Origin: Cohnella laeviribosi DSM 21336
GTDB lineage: Bacteria > Bacillota > Bacilli > Paenibacillales > Paenibacillaceae
Assembly: GCF_000378425.1 (NCBI RefSeq)
Contig: NZ_KB899819.1
Location: 61,252-125,251, forward strand
Reading direction: 5' to 3'
Length of the DNA: 64,000 nucleotides
This document shows, one piece after another, positions 51,002-59,494 of this stretch. A model generated the notes under the pieces. The model ran no database searches. It saw nothing but the letters and a program-made list of their open reading frames with translations, and was not told the DNA's origin. The first letter of the stretch is position 1. Each line of letters begins with the position of its first letter. A program made the translations under genes and the position numbers.

Positions 51002-52588
51002 TTACGGAGCCGTCTCGAGAAACTGCACGTCCGGCATCCGCTCCATCGCCGTCCGCATCGCATATTCGTTCTCAAACAGCGCCACGTAATTGTCGTTCTT
51101 GTCCTTGACCAGGGTCGAGTTGATGCGGAATTTGGAGGGATCGACCTTGTCGGCGACAATCCACCTTGCGAATTGGAACGGCGTGCGCGCAAGCTGGATG
51201 TCCACCCCGTATTCGTGTTTCATCCGGTATTCGAACACGTCGAACTGCAGTTGGCCGACAACGCCGAGATACGTGTCCTCGAACGGCCCGACCGACCGGA
51301 ACACCTGCACCATGCCCTCTTCGGTGAGCTGGTCCAGACCTTTGAGATACTGTTTGTGCTTCAGCGCGTTTTTAACGCTGACTTTGGAGAAAATCTCCGG
51401 CGAGAACGTCGGCAGCTCGTCGAACGTAATGGCGCTGCCTTCGCTGAGGCTGTCCCCGATCCGGAAAATCCCGGGGTCGAACAGCCCGATAATGTCGCCG
51501 GGATAGGCGGTATCGACGATTTCGCGGTCCTGCGCCAGAAACTGCTGCGGCTGGGACAGCTTGATTTCCTTGCCGACGCGCACGTGCTTGACGGTCATGC
51601 CGCGCTGGAACTTGCCGGAGCAAATGCGCAAAAAAGCGAGCCGGTCGCGGTGGGCCGGGTTCATGTTGGCCTGGATTTTGAAAATATAGCCCGAAAATTT
51701 CTCGCTGTCCGGCGGAACGGGACCGTCCGTGCTGCGGCGCGGCGTCGGCGCGGGCGCAAGCTGCAGGAAGTTTTCCAGAAACGTCTGCACGCCGAAATTG
51801 TTGATGGCGCTGCCGAAAAACACGGGAGTCAGCTTGCCGCTGAGCACCTTGTCGTAATCGAACGGATCGCCGGCCACATCCAGCAGCTCCAGATCCTGCG
51901 CGAGCTGGTCGGCCAAATAATCGCCCGCCATCTCGCGGATGATCGGGTCGTTGTAGCTCTCCGTCTTGCGGACCTCGATCGTGGAATGGTCATTGCCCTG
52001 AAACAGCTCGACCTGCTGCTTCATCCGGTCGTAAATGCCGCACAGCTCGCGGCCCATGCCGATCGGCCAGTTCATCGGCACCGAACGGATGCCGAGCACG
52101 CGCTCGATCTCTTCGAGCAGGTCGAGCGGATTGCGTCCTTCGCGGTCCAGCTTGTTGATGAACGTAAAGATCGGAATGCCCCGCTTGGCGCACACCTGGA
52201 ACAGCTTGATCGTCTGCGCCTCGACGCCTTTGGCGACGTCGATCAGCATGACCGCGCTGTCGGCGGCGGTCAGCGTCCGGTACGTGTCCTCGCTGAAGTC
52301 CTGGTGGCCCGGCGTATCGAGAATGTTCACCTTGTGCCCGTTGTACTCGAACTGCATGACCGAAGAAGTGACGGAAATTCCGCGCTGCTTCTCGATTTCC
52401 ATCCAGTCGCTGGTCGCGTGGCGCGCCGCTTTGCGCGCCTTGACCGAACCGGCGATATGAATCGCGCCGCCGAACAGCAGCAGCTTTTCGGTCAGCGTCG
52501 TTTTGCCCGCGTCGGGGTGGGATATGATCGCGAAGGTGCGGCGCCTTGCCGTCTCTTGCTTCAGTTCTTCGCGGATAGATTGGCTCAT
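51002..52588 (-). CDS. prfC: Peptide chain release factor 3
   Basis: A 528-residue translational GTPase that recycles RF1/RF2. P-loop FAIISHPDAGKTTLTEKLL near residue 18-36; switch II VNILDTPGHQDFSEDTYR with DTPG; NKLD in TFINKLDREG; RF3-specific RHATSDWMEIEKQRGISV. Full length. ATG at 52588 follows GGAAGGGAAC; upstream codons are not conserved. An extended -10 (TGCTATAAT, 52628-52636) lies 40 bp upstream. RF3 is absent from B. subtilis but common in Paenibacillus, which suits the inferred host. Confidence 0.96.
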   Translation of the reverse strand: MSQSIREELKQETARRRTFAIISHPDAGKTTLTEKLLLFGGAIHIAGSVKARKAARHATSDWMEIEKQRGISVTSSVMQFEYNGHKVNILDTPGHQDFSEDTYRTLTAADSAVMLIDVAKGVEAQTIKLFQVCAKRGIPIFTFINKLDREGRNPLDLLEEIERVLGIRSVPMNWPIGMGRELCGIYDRMKQQVELFQGNDHSTIEVRKTESYNDPIIREMAGDYLADQLAQDLELLDVAGDPFDYDKVLSGKLTPVFFGSAINNFGVQTFLENFLQLAPAPTPRRSTDGPVPPDSEKFSGYIFKIQANMNPAHRDRLAFLRICSGKFQRGMTVKHVRVGKEIKLSQPQQFLAQDREIVDTAYPGDIIGLFDPGIFRIGDSLSEGSAITFDELPTFSPEIFSKVSVKNALKHKQYLKGLDQLTEEGMVQVFRSVGPFEDTYLGVVGQLQFDVFEYRMKHEYGVDIQLARTPFQFARWIVADKVDPSKFRINSTLVKDKNDNYVALFENEYAMRTAMERMPDVQFLETAP

Positions 52589-52627
52589 TGGCTTAAAGTT
52601 CCCTTCCATGGAAAAATGACAGCTTTC

Positions 52628-52636
52628 ATTATAGCA
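52628..52636 (-). promoter_or_regulatory. Extended -10 promoter of prfC
   Basis: Minus strand TGCTATAAT with TATAAT at 52633-52628. The -35 is not clear. Confidence 0.5.
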
Positions 52637-52794
52637 TATTGTACCGCGGCAATCGCGGTTTTCGCTCATGCATATTCCTTGGCCATACAGACGATCGTTG
52701 CGCCGTCACGCGGAAATCCTGGACTGGGGGAGCGTGGCGGTCTTGAAGGAGGCGCGGGGTGCAACGTGTCTACATGCAACGGTCCACGTGTAAC

Positions 52795-52971
52795 GGACCC
52801 AGAGGCCGTTATTTGACGCGGATCGCAGGATTCGGAATTTTGACCGGACACAGAGGACGTTATTTGCCGTTCGAATGCGGAAAAAAAGACCATGGCGAGC
52901 AAATAGCGGCTCCTGAGTCCGCCGGATTTTAAAATCTTGCCCATTTCCCCAAAATAAGGGCCGCTGAGTCC
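52795..52971. repeat. Second cluster of the ~20-bp dispersed repeat, two direct and two inverted copies
   Basis: Direct: GGACCCAGAGGCCGTTATTT (from 52795) and GGACACAGAGGACGTTATTT (from 52846), each followed by G. Inverted: AAATAGCGGCTCCTGAGTCC (52901-52920) and AAATAAGGGCCGCTGAGTCC (52952-52971). The spacing is about 51 bp between neighbours. The gap 52637-53009 has no gene. Confidence 0.75.
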
Positions 52972-53009
52972 GTGAGGTTGGGCGAGGAGCATCGGCATTG
53001 GAAAACAAA

Positions 53010-53045
53010 ACAGGCTCGGCTCTACCGAAATAGAACCAAGCCTGT
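53010..53045 (-). terminator. Terminator of the que operon
   Basis: Minus strand ACAGGCT-GGTTCTA pairs with TAGAGCC-AGCCTGT (two mismatches) around TTTCGG; TTTGTTTT follows. Confidence 0.8.
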
Positions 53046-53097
53046 ACCGGCCTTTCGCCGCACGCGCGTCCTTAGCCATTCGGCGCGATGCCGCCGG

Positions 53098-53595
53098 TTA
53101 CCGGTTATCCACCTTTTCCGGATACATGTCGTGGTTGAGCAAACGGTGCTCCGCCATCCGCTCGTATTTCGTTCCCGGCCGCCCCCAGTTGCAGTACGGG
53201 TCGATCGAGATGCCGCCGCGCGGCGTGAACTTGCCCCACACCTCGATGTACCGCGGGTTCATCAGTTCGATCAGGTCGTTCATGATGACGTTCACGCAGT
53301 CCTCGTGAAAGTCGCCGTGGTTGCGGAAGCTGAACAGATAAAGCTTCAGCGACTTGCTTTCCACCATCTTCAGGTCCGGAATATAGGAAATGTAGAGCGT
53401 GGCGAAATCCGGCTGTCCCGTGATCGGGCACAGGCTCGTAAATTCCGGACAGTTGAATTTGACAAAATAATCCCGGTACGGATGCTTGTTCTCAAACGTC
53501 TCCAAAATGCCGGGCGAATATTCGGTCGGATACTTCGTCCCCTGGTTGCCGAGCAGCGTAACGCCTTTCAGTTCGTTTTCGTTTCTTCCAGCCAT
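53098..53595 (-). CDS. queF: NADPH-dependent preQ0 reductase
   Basis: A 165-residue unimodular QueF (tunneling fold) that reduces the nitrile of preQ0 to preQ1. The catalytic Cys is in [15 protein letters not shown] near residue 55, and the NADPH/substrate part [21 protein letters not shown] (in parts) near 85. Final gene of queC-queD-queE-queF; GGCGGGAGAG precedes ATG 31 bp after queE. Confidence 0.97.
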   Translation of the reverse strand: MAGRNENELKGVTLLGNQGTKYPTEYSPGILETFENKHPYRDYFVKFNCPEFTSLCPITGQPDFATLYISYIPDLKMVESKSLKLYLFSFRNHGDFHEDCVNVIMNDLIELMNPRYIEVWGKFTPRGGISIDPYCNWGRPGTKYERMAEHRLLNHDMYPEKVDNR

Positions 53596-53626
53596 GCGCT
53601 CTCCCGCCTTCCTTTCGTATTGCGAA

Positions 53627-54361
53627 TCAAACGCCCCGCTTGTTGCCCCACACCCACGTGTGAAGCTGCGGGAGCACGTGAACGTTTTTTAGCGCGCGAT
53701 GCTCCATCACGCGTCCGATCAGCCATTCGTACCGCCCGATCAAATAAGGAAGCAGCCGCTTCTCGTCCGTTTCGGCCAGCTCCCCGTTGCCTGCCTGCAA
53801 ATAAAAGGGCACATCGGGATAGCGCCGATGGATGTCGGCCGCAAACTGCAGGTCCGCGTCGTCGAACACGACGATCTTCAGGCTGAACGCTCTCGCCCGT
53901 CCGCTCTCCGCAAGACGTTCCACGATATCGTCCAGCACCCGCAGGTCCGGCACCATGCCCGAGCTCGGAGGCTTCGGGGACAAGGTCAGCTCGTCGACGG
54001 CGAGGAACCAGTCCTGCCAGCGGCTGCCCTGCGTCTCGACCGCGACGCCGATGCCCCGGGCGTGCAGCAGACCGATGAGCTCGTCAAGCTGCGGATACAG
54101 GGCGGGGTTGCCCCCGGACAGCGTGACGTGCGCGAACGCGTCGCCGCCGATTGCCGTCAGCTCGGCCAGCACCTCATGCGCGGTCAGCATCCGGATGTCC
54201 GCCTTGGCGCTGCCGTCCCAGGTAAAGGCCGAATCGCACCAGACGCAGCGGTAGTCGCAGCCCGCCAGCCGGACGAACATCGTTTTTTGCCCGATCACCA
54301 TGCCTTCGCCTTGAACGGTCGGACCGAAAACCTCCATCACCGGCAGCCGCCGATCACCCAC
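53627..54361 (-). CDS. queE: 7-carboxy-7-deazaguanine synthase
   Basis: A 244-residue radical SAM enzyme converting carboxy-tetrahydropterin to CDG. The cluster motif is [14 protein letters not shown] (C-x3-C-x2-C) near residue 35, after [23 protein letters not shown] (in parts). [14 protein letters not shown] is the SAM-binding region. GTG start overlaps the end of queD by 8 bp, with GAGGGGGA ahead, so queD and queE are coupled. Confidence 0.96.
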   Translation of the reverse strand: MGDRRLPVMEVFGPTVQGEGMVIGQKTMFVRLAGCDYRCVWCDSAFTWDGSAKADIRMLTAHEVLAELTAIGGDAFAHVTLSGGNPALYPQLDELIGLLHARGIGVAVETQGSRWQDWFLAVDELTLSPKPPSSGMVPDLRVLDDIVERLAESGRARAFSLKIVVFDDADLQFAADIHRRYPDVPFYLQAGNGELAETDEKRLLPYLIGRYEWLIGRVMEHRALKNVHVLPQLHTWVWGNKRGV

Positions 54362-54803
54362 GGCGATCCCCCTCTTTCAGCTTCGGCCTGTAGATGCAGT
54401 AGCTTGTGGGGGTTTCTCTTACATACACCTGCACGCAGCGCGGGCGGTTGGCCGTACCGTCCAGGTAGCGCTGCACGATCTCGTAAATCGTTCGGGCCAC
54501 CACTTCGGTTGTCGGAAACCGGTCGGGCGATTCGGAATCGAAGCTCTCGGCGTCATCGTTCAGGACGGTATGATCGAAGCGATCGTGAATCAGCTCTTTG
54601 ATTTTGGCGAAATTGACCAGAAAGCCCGAGGCGTCGAGCTCGTCGCCCGCAACCGTGATATTGGCGAAATACGTATGGCCGTGCAGCTTCCGGCACTTTC
54701 CGGCCTCGTCGGACGGGATATAGTGGGCCGCGGCAAATTGAATATCCTTATTCAACTCGTATTCGTATGGGTGAGCGACGGACGGGTAGATTTGCTGCAT
54801 CAT
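54354..54803 (-). CDS. queD: 6-carboxy-5,6,7,8-tetrahydropterin synthase
   Basis: A 149-residue tunneling-fold enzyme acting on dihydroneopterin triphosphate. Zinc and catalytic residues: [23 protein letters not shown] (in parts; His in AAHY, Cys, HGH) near residues 24-45; C-terminal [10 protein letters not shown] with the conserved Glu. ATG at 54803 overlaps the queC stop codon (ATGA), with AAGGAGG ten bases before it. Second gene of the queuosine operon. Confidence 0.96.
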   Translation of the reverse strand: MMQQIYPSVAHPYEYELNKDIQFAAAHYIPSDEAGKCRKLHGHTYFANITVAGDELDASGFLVNFAKIKELIHDRFDHTVLNDDAESFDSESPDRFPTTEVVARTIYEIVQRYLDGTANRPRCVQVYVRETPTSYCIYRPKLKEGDRRG

Positions 54804-55474
54804 CGGCGGGCCGCCTCCTTTTTCGCCAGATAGCGCTCCAGCCCGTTGCGGCGCAGCCGGCATGCCGGGCATTCCCCGCAGCCGTCCGCGATAATGCCGT
54901 TGTAGCAGGTCAGCGTGCGCTCGCGGACGAACTCGAAGGCGCCGAGCCGGTCGGCCAGCTCCCACGTTTCGGCCTTGTCGAGCCACATCAGCGGCGTATC
55001 GATGACAAAAGGATAGTCCATCGCCAGATTAAGCGTAACGTTGAGCGATTTGATGAAAACGTCCCGGCAGTCCGGGTACCCGCTGAAGTCCGTCTCGCAT
55101 ACGCCGGTCACGATATGGTTCGCCCCGATCTGCTTGGCCAGCACGGCGGCGAACGAAAGGAAAAGCAGATTGCGCCCGTCCACGAACGTGGTCGGCAGCG
55201 CCCCTTCCTCCTGCCGGATGGGGATATCGCTGCGGGTCAGCGCGTTTGGCGCCAGCTGATTGAGCAGCGACATATCCAGCACGTGATGCCTGACGCCGAG
55301 ATCGCGCGCGATGGCCGCGGCGCATTCCAGCTCCAGCTTGTGGCGCTGGCCGTAATTGAACGTAACGGCTTCCACTTCTTCGAAGCGGTCCAGCGCCCAG
55401 AAAAGACAGGTCGTGCTGTCTTGGCCGCCGCTGAACACGACGACCGCTTTTGAGCGATTGACAGTCTGGTTCAA
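54800..55474 (-). CDS. queC: 7-cyano-7-deazaguanine synthase
   Basis: A 224-residue ATP-dependent enzyme that makes preQ0 from CDG and ammonia. PP-loop [19 protein letters not shown] near residue 10-28, [14 protein letters not shown], and a zinc site near the C-terminus ([20 protein letters not shown], in parts: [10 protein letters not shown]). TTG start with AAGGGAGA upstream. First gene of queCDEF, preceded by a preQ1-I riboswitch; the operon product chain ends at preQ1, the riboswitch ligand. Confidence 0.97.
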   Translation of the reverse strand: MNQTVNRSKAVVVFSGGQDSTTCLFWALDRFEEVEAVTFNYGQRHKLELECAAAIARDLGVRHHVLDMSLLNQLAPNALTRSDIPIRQEEGALPTTFVDGRNLLFLSFAAVLAKQIGANHIVTGVCETDFSGYPDCRDVFIKSLNVTLNLAMDYPFVIDTPLMWLDKAETWELADRLGAFEFVRERTLTCYNGIIADGCGECPACRLRRNGLERYLAKKEAARR

Positions 55475-55535
55475 GTTGCATCTCCCTTTTTTGCGAAGAG
55501 AGAGATTCCTTGACTTCCCGCTGCAAACTAAAGAA

Positions 55536-55568
55536 TCGGCGCGAATCGGTTGCCTCTCTTCGCGCCGA
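55536..55568 (-). terminator. Expression-platform terminator in the que leader
   Basis: Minus strand TCGGCGCGAA (55568-55559) and TTCGCGCCGA (55545-55536) form a 10-bp stem followed by TTCTTTAGTTTG. It lies between the preQ1 aptamer and queC. Confidence 0.65.
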
Positions 55569-55606
55569 ACGCCAAAACGACGGTACCCTTGCGGGCCGCC
55601 GTAATG

Positions 55607-55641
55607 GATAGTTTTTTATAGAGGGAGTTCGCGAACCTCTC
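55607..55641 (-). ncRNA. preQ1-I riboswitch
   Basis: Minus strand GAGAGGTTCGCGAACTCCCTC then TATAAAAAACTA matches the preQ1-I class consensus (stem P1 GAGG/CCTC, A-rich tail that forms the pseudoknot). It lies 135 bp upstream of queC. Binding of preQ1 would reduce que expression. Confidence 0.9.
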
Positions 55642-55761
55642 CCGGAGGACGCCCCGCACCGCACGGCGCAGCCGCCTTCCGGAATTCTTCTTTAGTTTTC
55701 CTCCGTACTATAACATAGCCGCCCGGAGATGAGAACAGGAAGTTTTTGCGGCGGCCGCCCG

Positions 55762-57315
55762 TCAATGACCGCCGCCGTATTCGGCGGCGCCGGCCCGTTT
55801 GCTCCGCTCGCCTTGGGCCGGAAGCTTCAGCTTCGCCGTGCCCATGAACAGTACCGCAAGCAGCGCCAGGATGGCGGGAACGATCACCCATACGAACATG
55901 TGCGCGATCGAGGAAGACAGCGCGTCCACGATCCGGTTCAGCACGTCCGACGGCAGTTCAGCGCGCTTCTCCGGCGTAAGCGATTGGCGGATATCCGCCA
56001 GCGAATGGACGCCTCCCGCGCCGGCCCCGCCGCCGAAGGCGTCCGCCATTTCCGCCGCAAGCGCGTTGCGCTGCACGATGCCGAACACGGTCAACCCGAC
56101 CGTCATGCCGAGGGACCGCAAAAAGGACATCGACGAGCTGGCCGCTCCCCGCTTGCTGGCGTCGAAGCCGTGCATGCCCGCCATCCCGAGCACCGAGAAC
56201 GAGAAGCCGACGCCCAATCCCGTTATAATCATGTACGCCGTCAGCTCGGCGTTGGAGGTGTCCGGCGTAATCGTGCTCAGCAGAAACGCCCCGAGAATGA
56301 AGATCAGCGCCGATCCGATCATGATGTTCCGGTAAGCCGTCTTGGCGGCCAGAAAGCCGCCGATTTGGGCGGCGACGACCGAAGCGAGCGTCAGCGGCAG
56401 CAGAATCAGCCCCGAGTTCGTCGCCGAGCCTCCGTGCACGCCCTGCACGTAGATGGGAATATACATCGCAAACGGAATGAACCCCGCCCCGTAAAACAAG
56501 CTGGCGAGCGCGCTCGATCCGAACAGCCGCTGCCTGAACATCGAGTAGGACACGATCGGCTCGGACGCCTTCGTCTCCGCGAACAGGAATATGCCGAACA
56601 GAATCGCCGAGGAGGCGAACAGCGTCACAATCGGCGCCGAATCCCAGGCGTACTTGGTTCCTCCCAGTTCAAGCGCGAACATCAGGCAGACGACCGCCCC
56701 GACGAGCGTAACCGCGCCCCACCAGTCGATTTTTTGCTTGGCGTGCTCGACCGATTCCTTGTAATAAAACAGGACGAGCAGCAGCGAGGCCAGGCCGATG
56801 GGCACGTTGATGTAGAAAATCCAGTTCCAATGGATATGGTCCACAATATAGGCGCCGAGCAGCGGCCCGAACAGGCTCGACGCGCCGAACACCGCCCCGA
56901 ACACGCCCGACATGCTGCCCCGCTTCTCCATCGGCACCACGTCGAACAGAATCGCGAACGAGATCGGCATCAACGCGCCGCCGCCGATTCCCTGAATCGC
57001 GCGGTAAATGCTGAGCTCGACAATGCTGCTCGCCGTCCCGCACAATACGGAACCGAGGATGAACAAGGCGATGCCGAATACGAAAAACCGTTTTCTCCCG
57101 TACATATCCGACAGCTTGCCGAAAATCGGCATTCCCGCCATTTCCGTCACCAGGTAAGCGGAGGTCACCCAAACAAATTGGTCGTATCCGCCGAGATCGC
57201 TCACGATCGTTCCCATCGCCGTCGAGACGATGGTGTTGTCGATGGACGCCGCAAAGATGCCGAGCATAAGTCCGGCCATAATCAGGCCCATCCGGTTTCG
57301 TTGTTGAGTTGTCAC
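55762..57315 (-). CDS. MFS multidrug exporter, DHA2 (EmrB/QacA) family
   Basis: A 517-residue, 14-helix proton-drug antiporter. Typical motifs: IFAASIDNTIVSTAMGTIVSDLGG (in parts; conserved Asp in helix 1), WVTSAYLVTEMAGMPIFGKLSDMYGRKRFF (in parts: GKLSDMYGRKR), RAIQGIGGGALMPISFAI (motif C-like) and GPLLGAYIVDH. The C-terminal loop is Gly/Ala-rich. GTG at 57315 has GGAG eight bases before it; a GTG three codons upstream overlaps that site. It follows the bactofilin genes on the same strand by 34 bp, possibly read through. Confidence 0.92.
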   Translation of the reverse strand: MTTQQRNRMGLIMAGLMLGIFAASIDNTIVSTAMGTIVSDLGGYDQFVWVTSAYLVTEMAGMPIFGKLSDMYGRKRFFVFGIALFILGSVLCGTASSIVELSIYRAIQGIGGGALMPISFAILFDVVPMEKRGSMSGVFGAVFGASSLFGPLLGAYIVDHIHWNWIFYINVPIGLASLLLVLFYYKESVEHAKQKIDWWGAVTLVGAVVCLMFALELGGTKYAWDSAPIVTLFASSAILFGIFLFAETKASEPIVSYSMFRQRLFGSSALASLFYGAGFIPFAMYIPIYVQGVHGGSATNSGLILLPLTLASVVAAQIGGFLAAKTAYRNIMIGSALIFILGAFLLSTITPDTSNAELTAYMIITGLGVGFSFSVLGMAGMHGFDASKRGAASSSMSFLRSLGMTVGLTVFGIVQRNALAAEMADAFGGGAGAGGVHSLADIRQSLTPEKRAELPSDVLNRIVDALSSSIAHMFVWVIVPAILALLAVLFMGTAKLKLPAQGERSKRAGAAEYGGGH

Positions 57316-57349
57316 GAGATTCACTCCAAACGGTTAAAAGTTGTTACCG

Positions 57350-58045
57350 CTACGTTTTGATTTGTTGTCCCACTTTCGCTCCCTTGGCCACGGACAGCGA
57401 ATGTCGATATTCCACAACGCCGATTTCGCAGCCGGGACCGATGACCACCCGGTTGCCGCGGACCGCGTCCGCCCGGGTATGCTCGAGTTCGACGACATCC
57501 CCTTCGATCGACGCCGCCGTCAACCCGGCGTAAGCGGACGGCAGCAGCAGGTCCTTCAACTTGACGATCCGGCTGCGCTTGACCGCGATGGCTCCGCCGC
57601 CGATCTCGCGGGCTTCGCACGGGCCGTGCAGACGCCAATCGAGCCGATCCGCGCTCAGCAATCCGCCGATGCGAAAGCCCCCTCCCCCTTCCAGCGTCTC
57701 AAGTTCGCAATCGCCTTCCACGGCCAGTTGTCCGACAAGTCTGAACCGCTCGCCCGTCACGTTTCCGGATACGTTCACCTCGCCCGTGATGGCGGACCGG
57801 CCCGTCCTCATCTCCCCGTCCACCCGCAAATCGCCGGTAAGCTTTACGCTCCTGCTGTGCAGGGAACCTTTGATCAATGCGCTTCCGGTGCATTTGAACG
57901 TCTCCGCTTTCGTATCGCCGTTCAGCCGGCATTCGCCCACGATCTTGACGTTGCCGAATTCGCCGCCGTTCGATTCCGTCGTGCCGACCAGCCTCAAATT
58001 CGGGCGGCTGGCGGCGGCCGAGCCGCCGCTTGCGGTTGCCGTCAT
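57350..58045 (-). CDS. Bactofilin-like polymer-forming protein (YhbF-like)
   Basis: A 231-residue protein of repeating short beta strands typical of bactofilin: GNVKIVGECRLNGDTKAETF, SALIKGSLHSRSVKLTGDLRVDG, TGEVNVSGNVTGERFRLVGQLAVEGD (in parts). The second half differs (LHGPCEAREIGGGAIAVKR). No membrane helix. Homologues YhbE/YhbF of B. subtilis (BacE/BacF) assist flagellar assembly; the family forms filaments. AAGGAGGCGG precedes ATG at 58045. Starts 13 bp after its paralogue and follows the same domain order. Confidence 0.9.
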   Translation of the reverse strand: MTATASGGSAAASRPNLRLVGTTESNGGEFGNVKIVGECRLNGDTKAETFKCTGSALIKGSLHSRSVKLTGDLRVDGEMRTGRSAITGEVNVSGNVTGERFRLVGQLAVEGDCELETLEGGGGFRIGGLLSADRLDWRLHGPCEAREIGGGAIAVKRSRIVKLKDLLLPSAYAGLTAASIEGDVVELEHTRADAVRGNRVVIGPGCEIGVVEYRHSLSVAKGAKVGQQIKT

Positions 58046-58058
58046 CTTTTCCGCCTCC

Positions 58059-58739
58059 TTATCCTTGGACCCGCTGTTCGATTTTCGCCTGCGGATGCGC
58101 GAGCAGCTCGCTGCGGTATTCAACCCGCCCGATCGCGCAGCCCTGGCCGATCTTGACCCGGTTTCCCCGGACGACCGCCGCCGTCGTGTTTTCCAGCTCG
58201 ATGTCGTCGCCCTCGATCGTATCCGCCGTAAGCCGAATCGCAAGCTTTGGGACGATCCGTTGCCATAAACGCTTAAAGCCGCCTGCGCCGCCCCGAAGAA
58301 TGCGAATCCGCTCGCCGCCGATTTCCCTCGCCGCGCATTTTCCCTGTATCCGAATCTCCATCTCTCCGGCGTTCAGCAGCCCTTCCACGTCGAACCAGCC
58401 GTTCGATTGGAACGTCTCCGCCTCGCAGTCTCCGCGCACGTGCAGTCCTCCGTTGACGTAAATCCTTTCCCCGTTCATTCCGCCCCGAACCCGGACCATG
58501 CCGTCGATGCGCGCTTCTCCCGAGGACAATCCGCCGCCCACAACCATATGGCCGTTGCAGTGCAGCCGGCCGGTCCGCACGTCTCCATCCGTCTTGACCT
58601 GGCCGTTGACCATAAAGGAATCGGAGACGGTAGCCCCCGCAAGCTTGCCGACCCCATGAATCGTCAACTGCCGGTAACGGCCTCCTGCGGCGCTGCCGAC
58701 CCCGTTAATATTCAAATCCGGACGGTTGTCTTGCTCCAT
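58059..58739 (-). CDS. Bactofilin-like polymer-forming protein (YhbE-like)
   Basis: A 226-residue paralogue of the next gene, with the same right-handed beta-helix repeats (LTIHGVGKLAGATVSDSFMVNG, GDVRTGRLHCNGHMVVGGGL in parts) and a matching C-terminal half (QGKCAAREIGGERIRILRGG; NTTAAVVRGNRVKIGQGCAIGRVEYRSEL in parts). Conserved HP in the end LLAHPQAKIEQRV. AGGAAGGAAGG lies before ATG. First of two bactofilins after YhbD, as in B. subtilis yhbD-yhbE-yhbF. Confidence 0.9.
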   Translation of the reverse strand: MEQDNRPDLNINGVGSAAGGRYRQLTIHGVGKLAGATVSDSFMVNGQVKTDGDVRTGRLHCNGHMVVGGGLSSGEARIDGMVRVRGGMNGERIYVNGGLHVRGDCEAETFQSNGWFDVEGLLNAGEMEIRIQGKCAAREIGGERIRILRGGAGGFKRLWQRIVPKLAIRLTADTIEGDDIELENTTAAVVRGNRVKIGQGCAIGRVEYRSELLAHPQAKIEQRVQG

Positions 58740-58752
58740 CCTTCCTTCCTCC

Positions 58753-59379
58753 TTACGTCAGCATCAGCTTCAATCGTTCCGCGCATTCGGCCAGCGGCAC
58801 GCGGGCGACCACCTTGGCGCCGCTCTCGAAATGCAGCTCGGCCGGCATCGACACAAGCGCGAAAACGGGCACGCCCATCTTGCGGATAAAAATCAGCTCG
58901 CACGCCTTGCCTTCGAATTTGGGGAAATGCTCTTTCAAGACGGACAGCAGCAGCTCGCCCTCGTCCAGGTTCATCGCCCCGTCCTGCAGCAGCCGGTCGG
59001 CCACGTAGAGAAACAAAATCTGCTCGAACGCGTACACGGTGTTCGCCGGATCGCGGGCGGCAAAGCGCTCCATCACCACACTCGAAACAATGTTACGTTT
59101 TATGATTTCGTCTTTGCGCAAGTTCAGATCGTACGAATACGGCGACAATTTGTCCGCCAGCTCATCCAGCGAAAGATCTTCCTTCATGTTTATGATTTTG
59201 TCGATCCGGGACAGAATCAGCTCTCTCGGAAAAAACGTCTCTTGCCCGGTAAAGGTCGATTTGCGGATAAACCAGTCTTCGGGAATCAGCTGCTTCCGTT
59301 TCCATCTGTACAGCTGGCCGTAGGAAATGCCGGTCAGCTCCAGAAGCTCCTTCTTCGATATCAACTCCCGTCCGGACAT
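58753..59379 (-). CDS. YhbD-like DUF4004/MerR-type DNA-binding protein
   Basis: A 208-residue protein. The N-terminal MerR-like HTH reads ISKKELLELTGISYGQLYRWKRK near residues 7-29, followed by LIPEDWFIRKSTFTGQETFFPRELILSRIDKII (in parts), closely resembling B. subtilis YhbD. Likely a regulator of the bactofilin pair. ATG at 59379 is preceded by AGAGGTGATG; upstream codons are not needed. The promoter region contains the inverted repeat GTAACA...TGTTAC (59407-59424), a candidate autoregulatory site. Confidence 0.88.
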   Translation of the reverse strand: MSGRELISKKELLELTGISYGQLYRWKRKQLIPEDWFIRKSTFTGQETFFPRELILSRIDKIINMKEDLSLDELADKLSPYSYDLNLRKDEIIKRNIVSSVVMERFAARDPANTVYAFEQILFLYVADRLLQDGAMNLDEGELLLSVLKEHFPKFEGKACELIFIRKMGVPVFALVSMPAELHFESGAKVVARVPLAECAERLKLMLT

Positions 59380-59406
59380 CGATTCATCACCTCTTTCAAT
59401 GATAAT

Positions 59407-59434
59407 GTAACATAACATTGTTACGTTGTAAAGC
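59407..59434 (-). promoter_or_regulatory. Promoter with overlapping inverted repeat upstream of yhbD
   Basis: Minus strand TTTACA (ending near 59428), 17-base spacer, TACATT (about 59411-59406). GTAACATAACATTGTTAC (59407-59424) has GTAACA/TGTTAC arms and covers the spacer, so a bound protein would block RNA polymerase. Confidence 0.5.
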
Positions 59435-59494
59435 CGAAAAACATCCGCCCGTCCGCGAAAGCGAACGAGGCGGATGCCTATGCATTTGCCGGTG

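Noticed and set aside
55762..57315. Antibiotic-resistance island
   Set aside because: The three MFS exporters are ordinary chromosomal types, set among housekeeping genes, without integrase, tRNA junctions or a composition shift.
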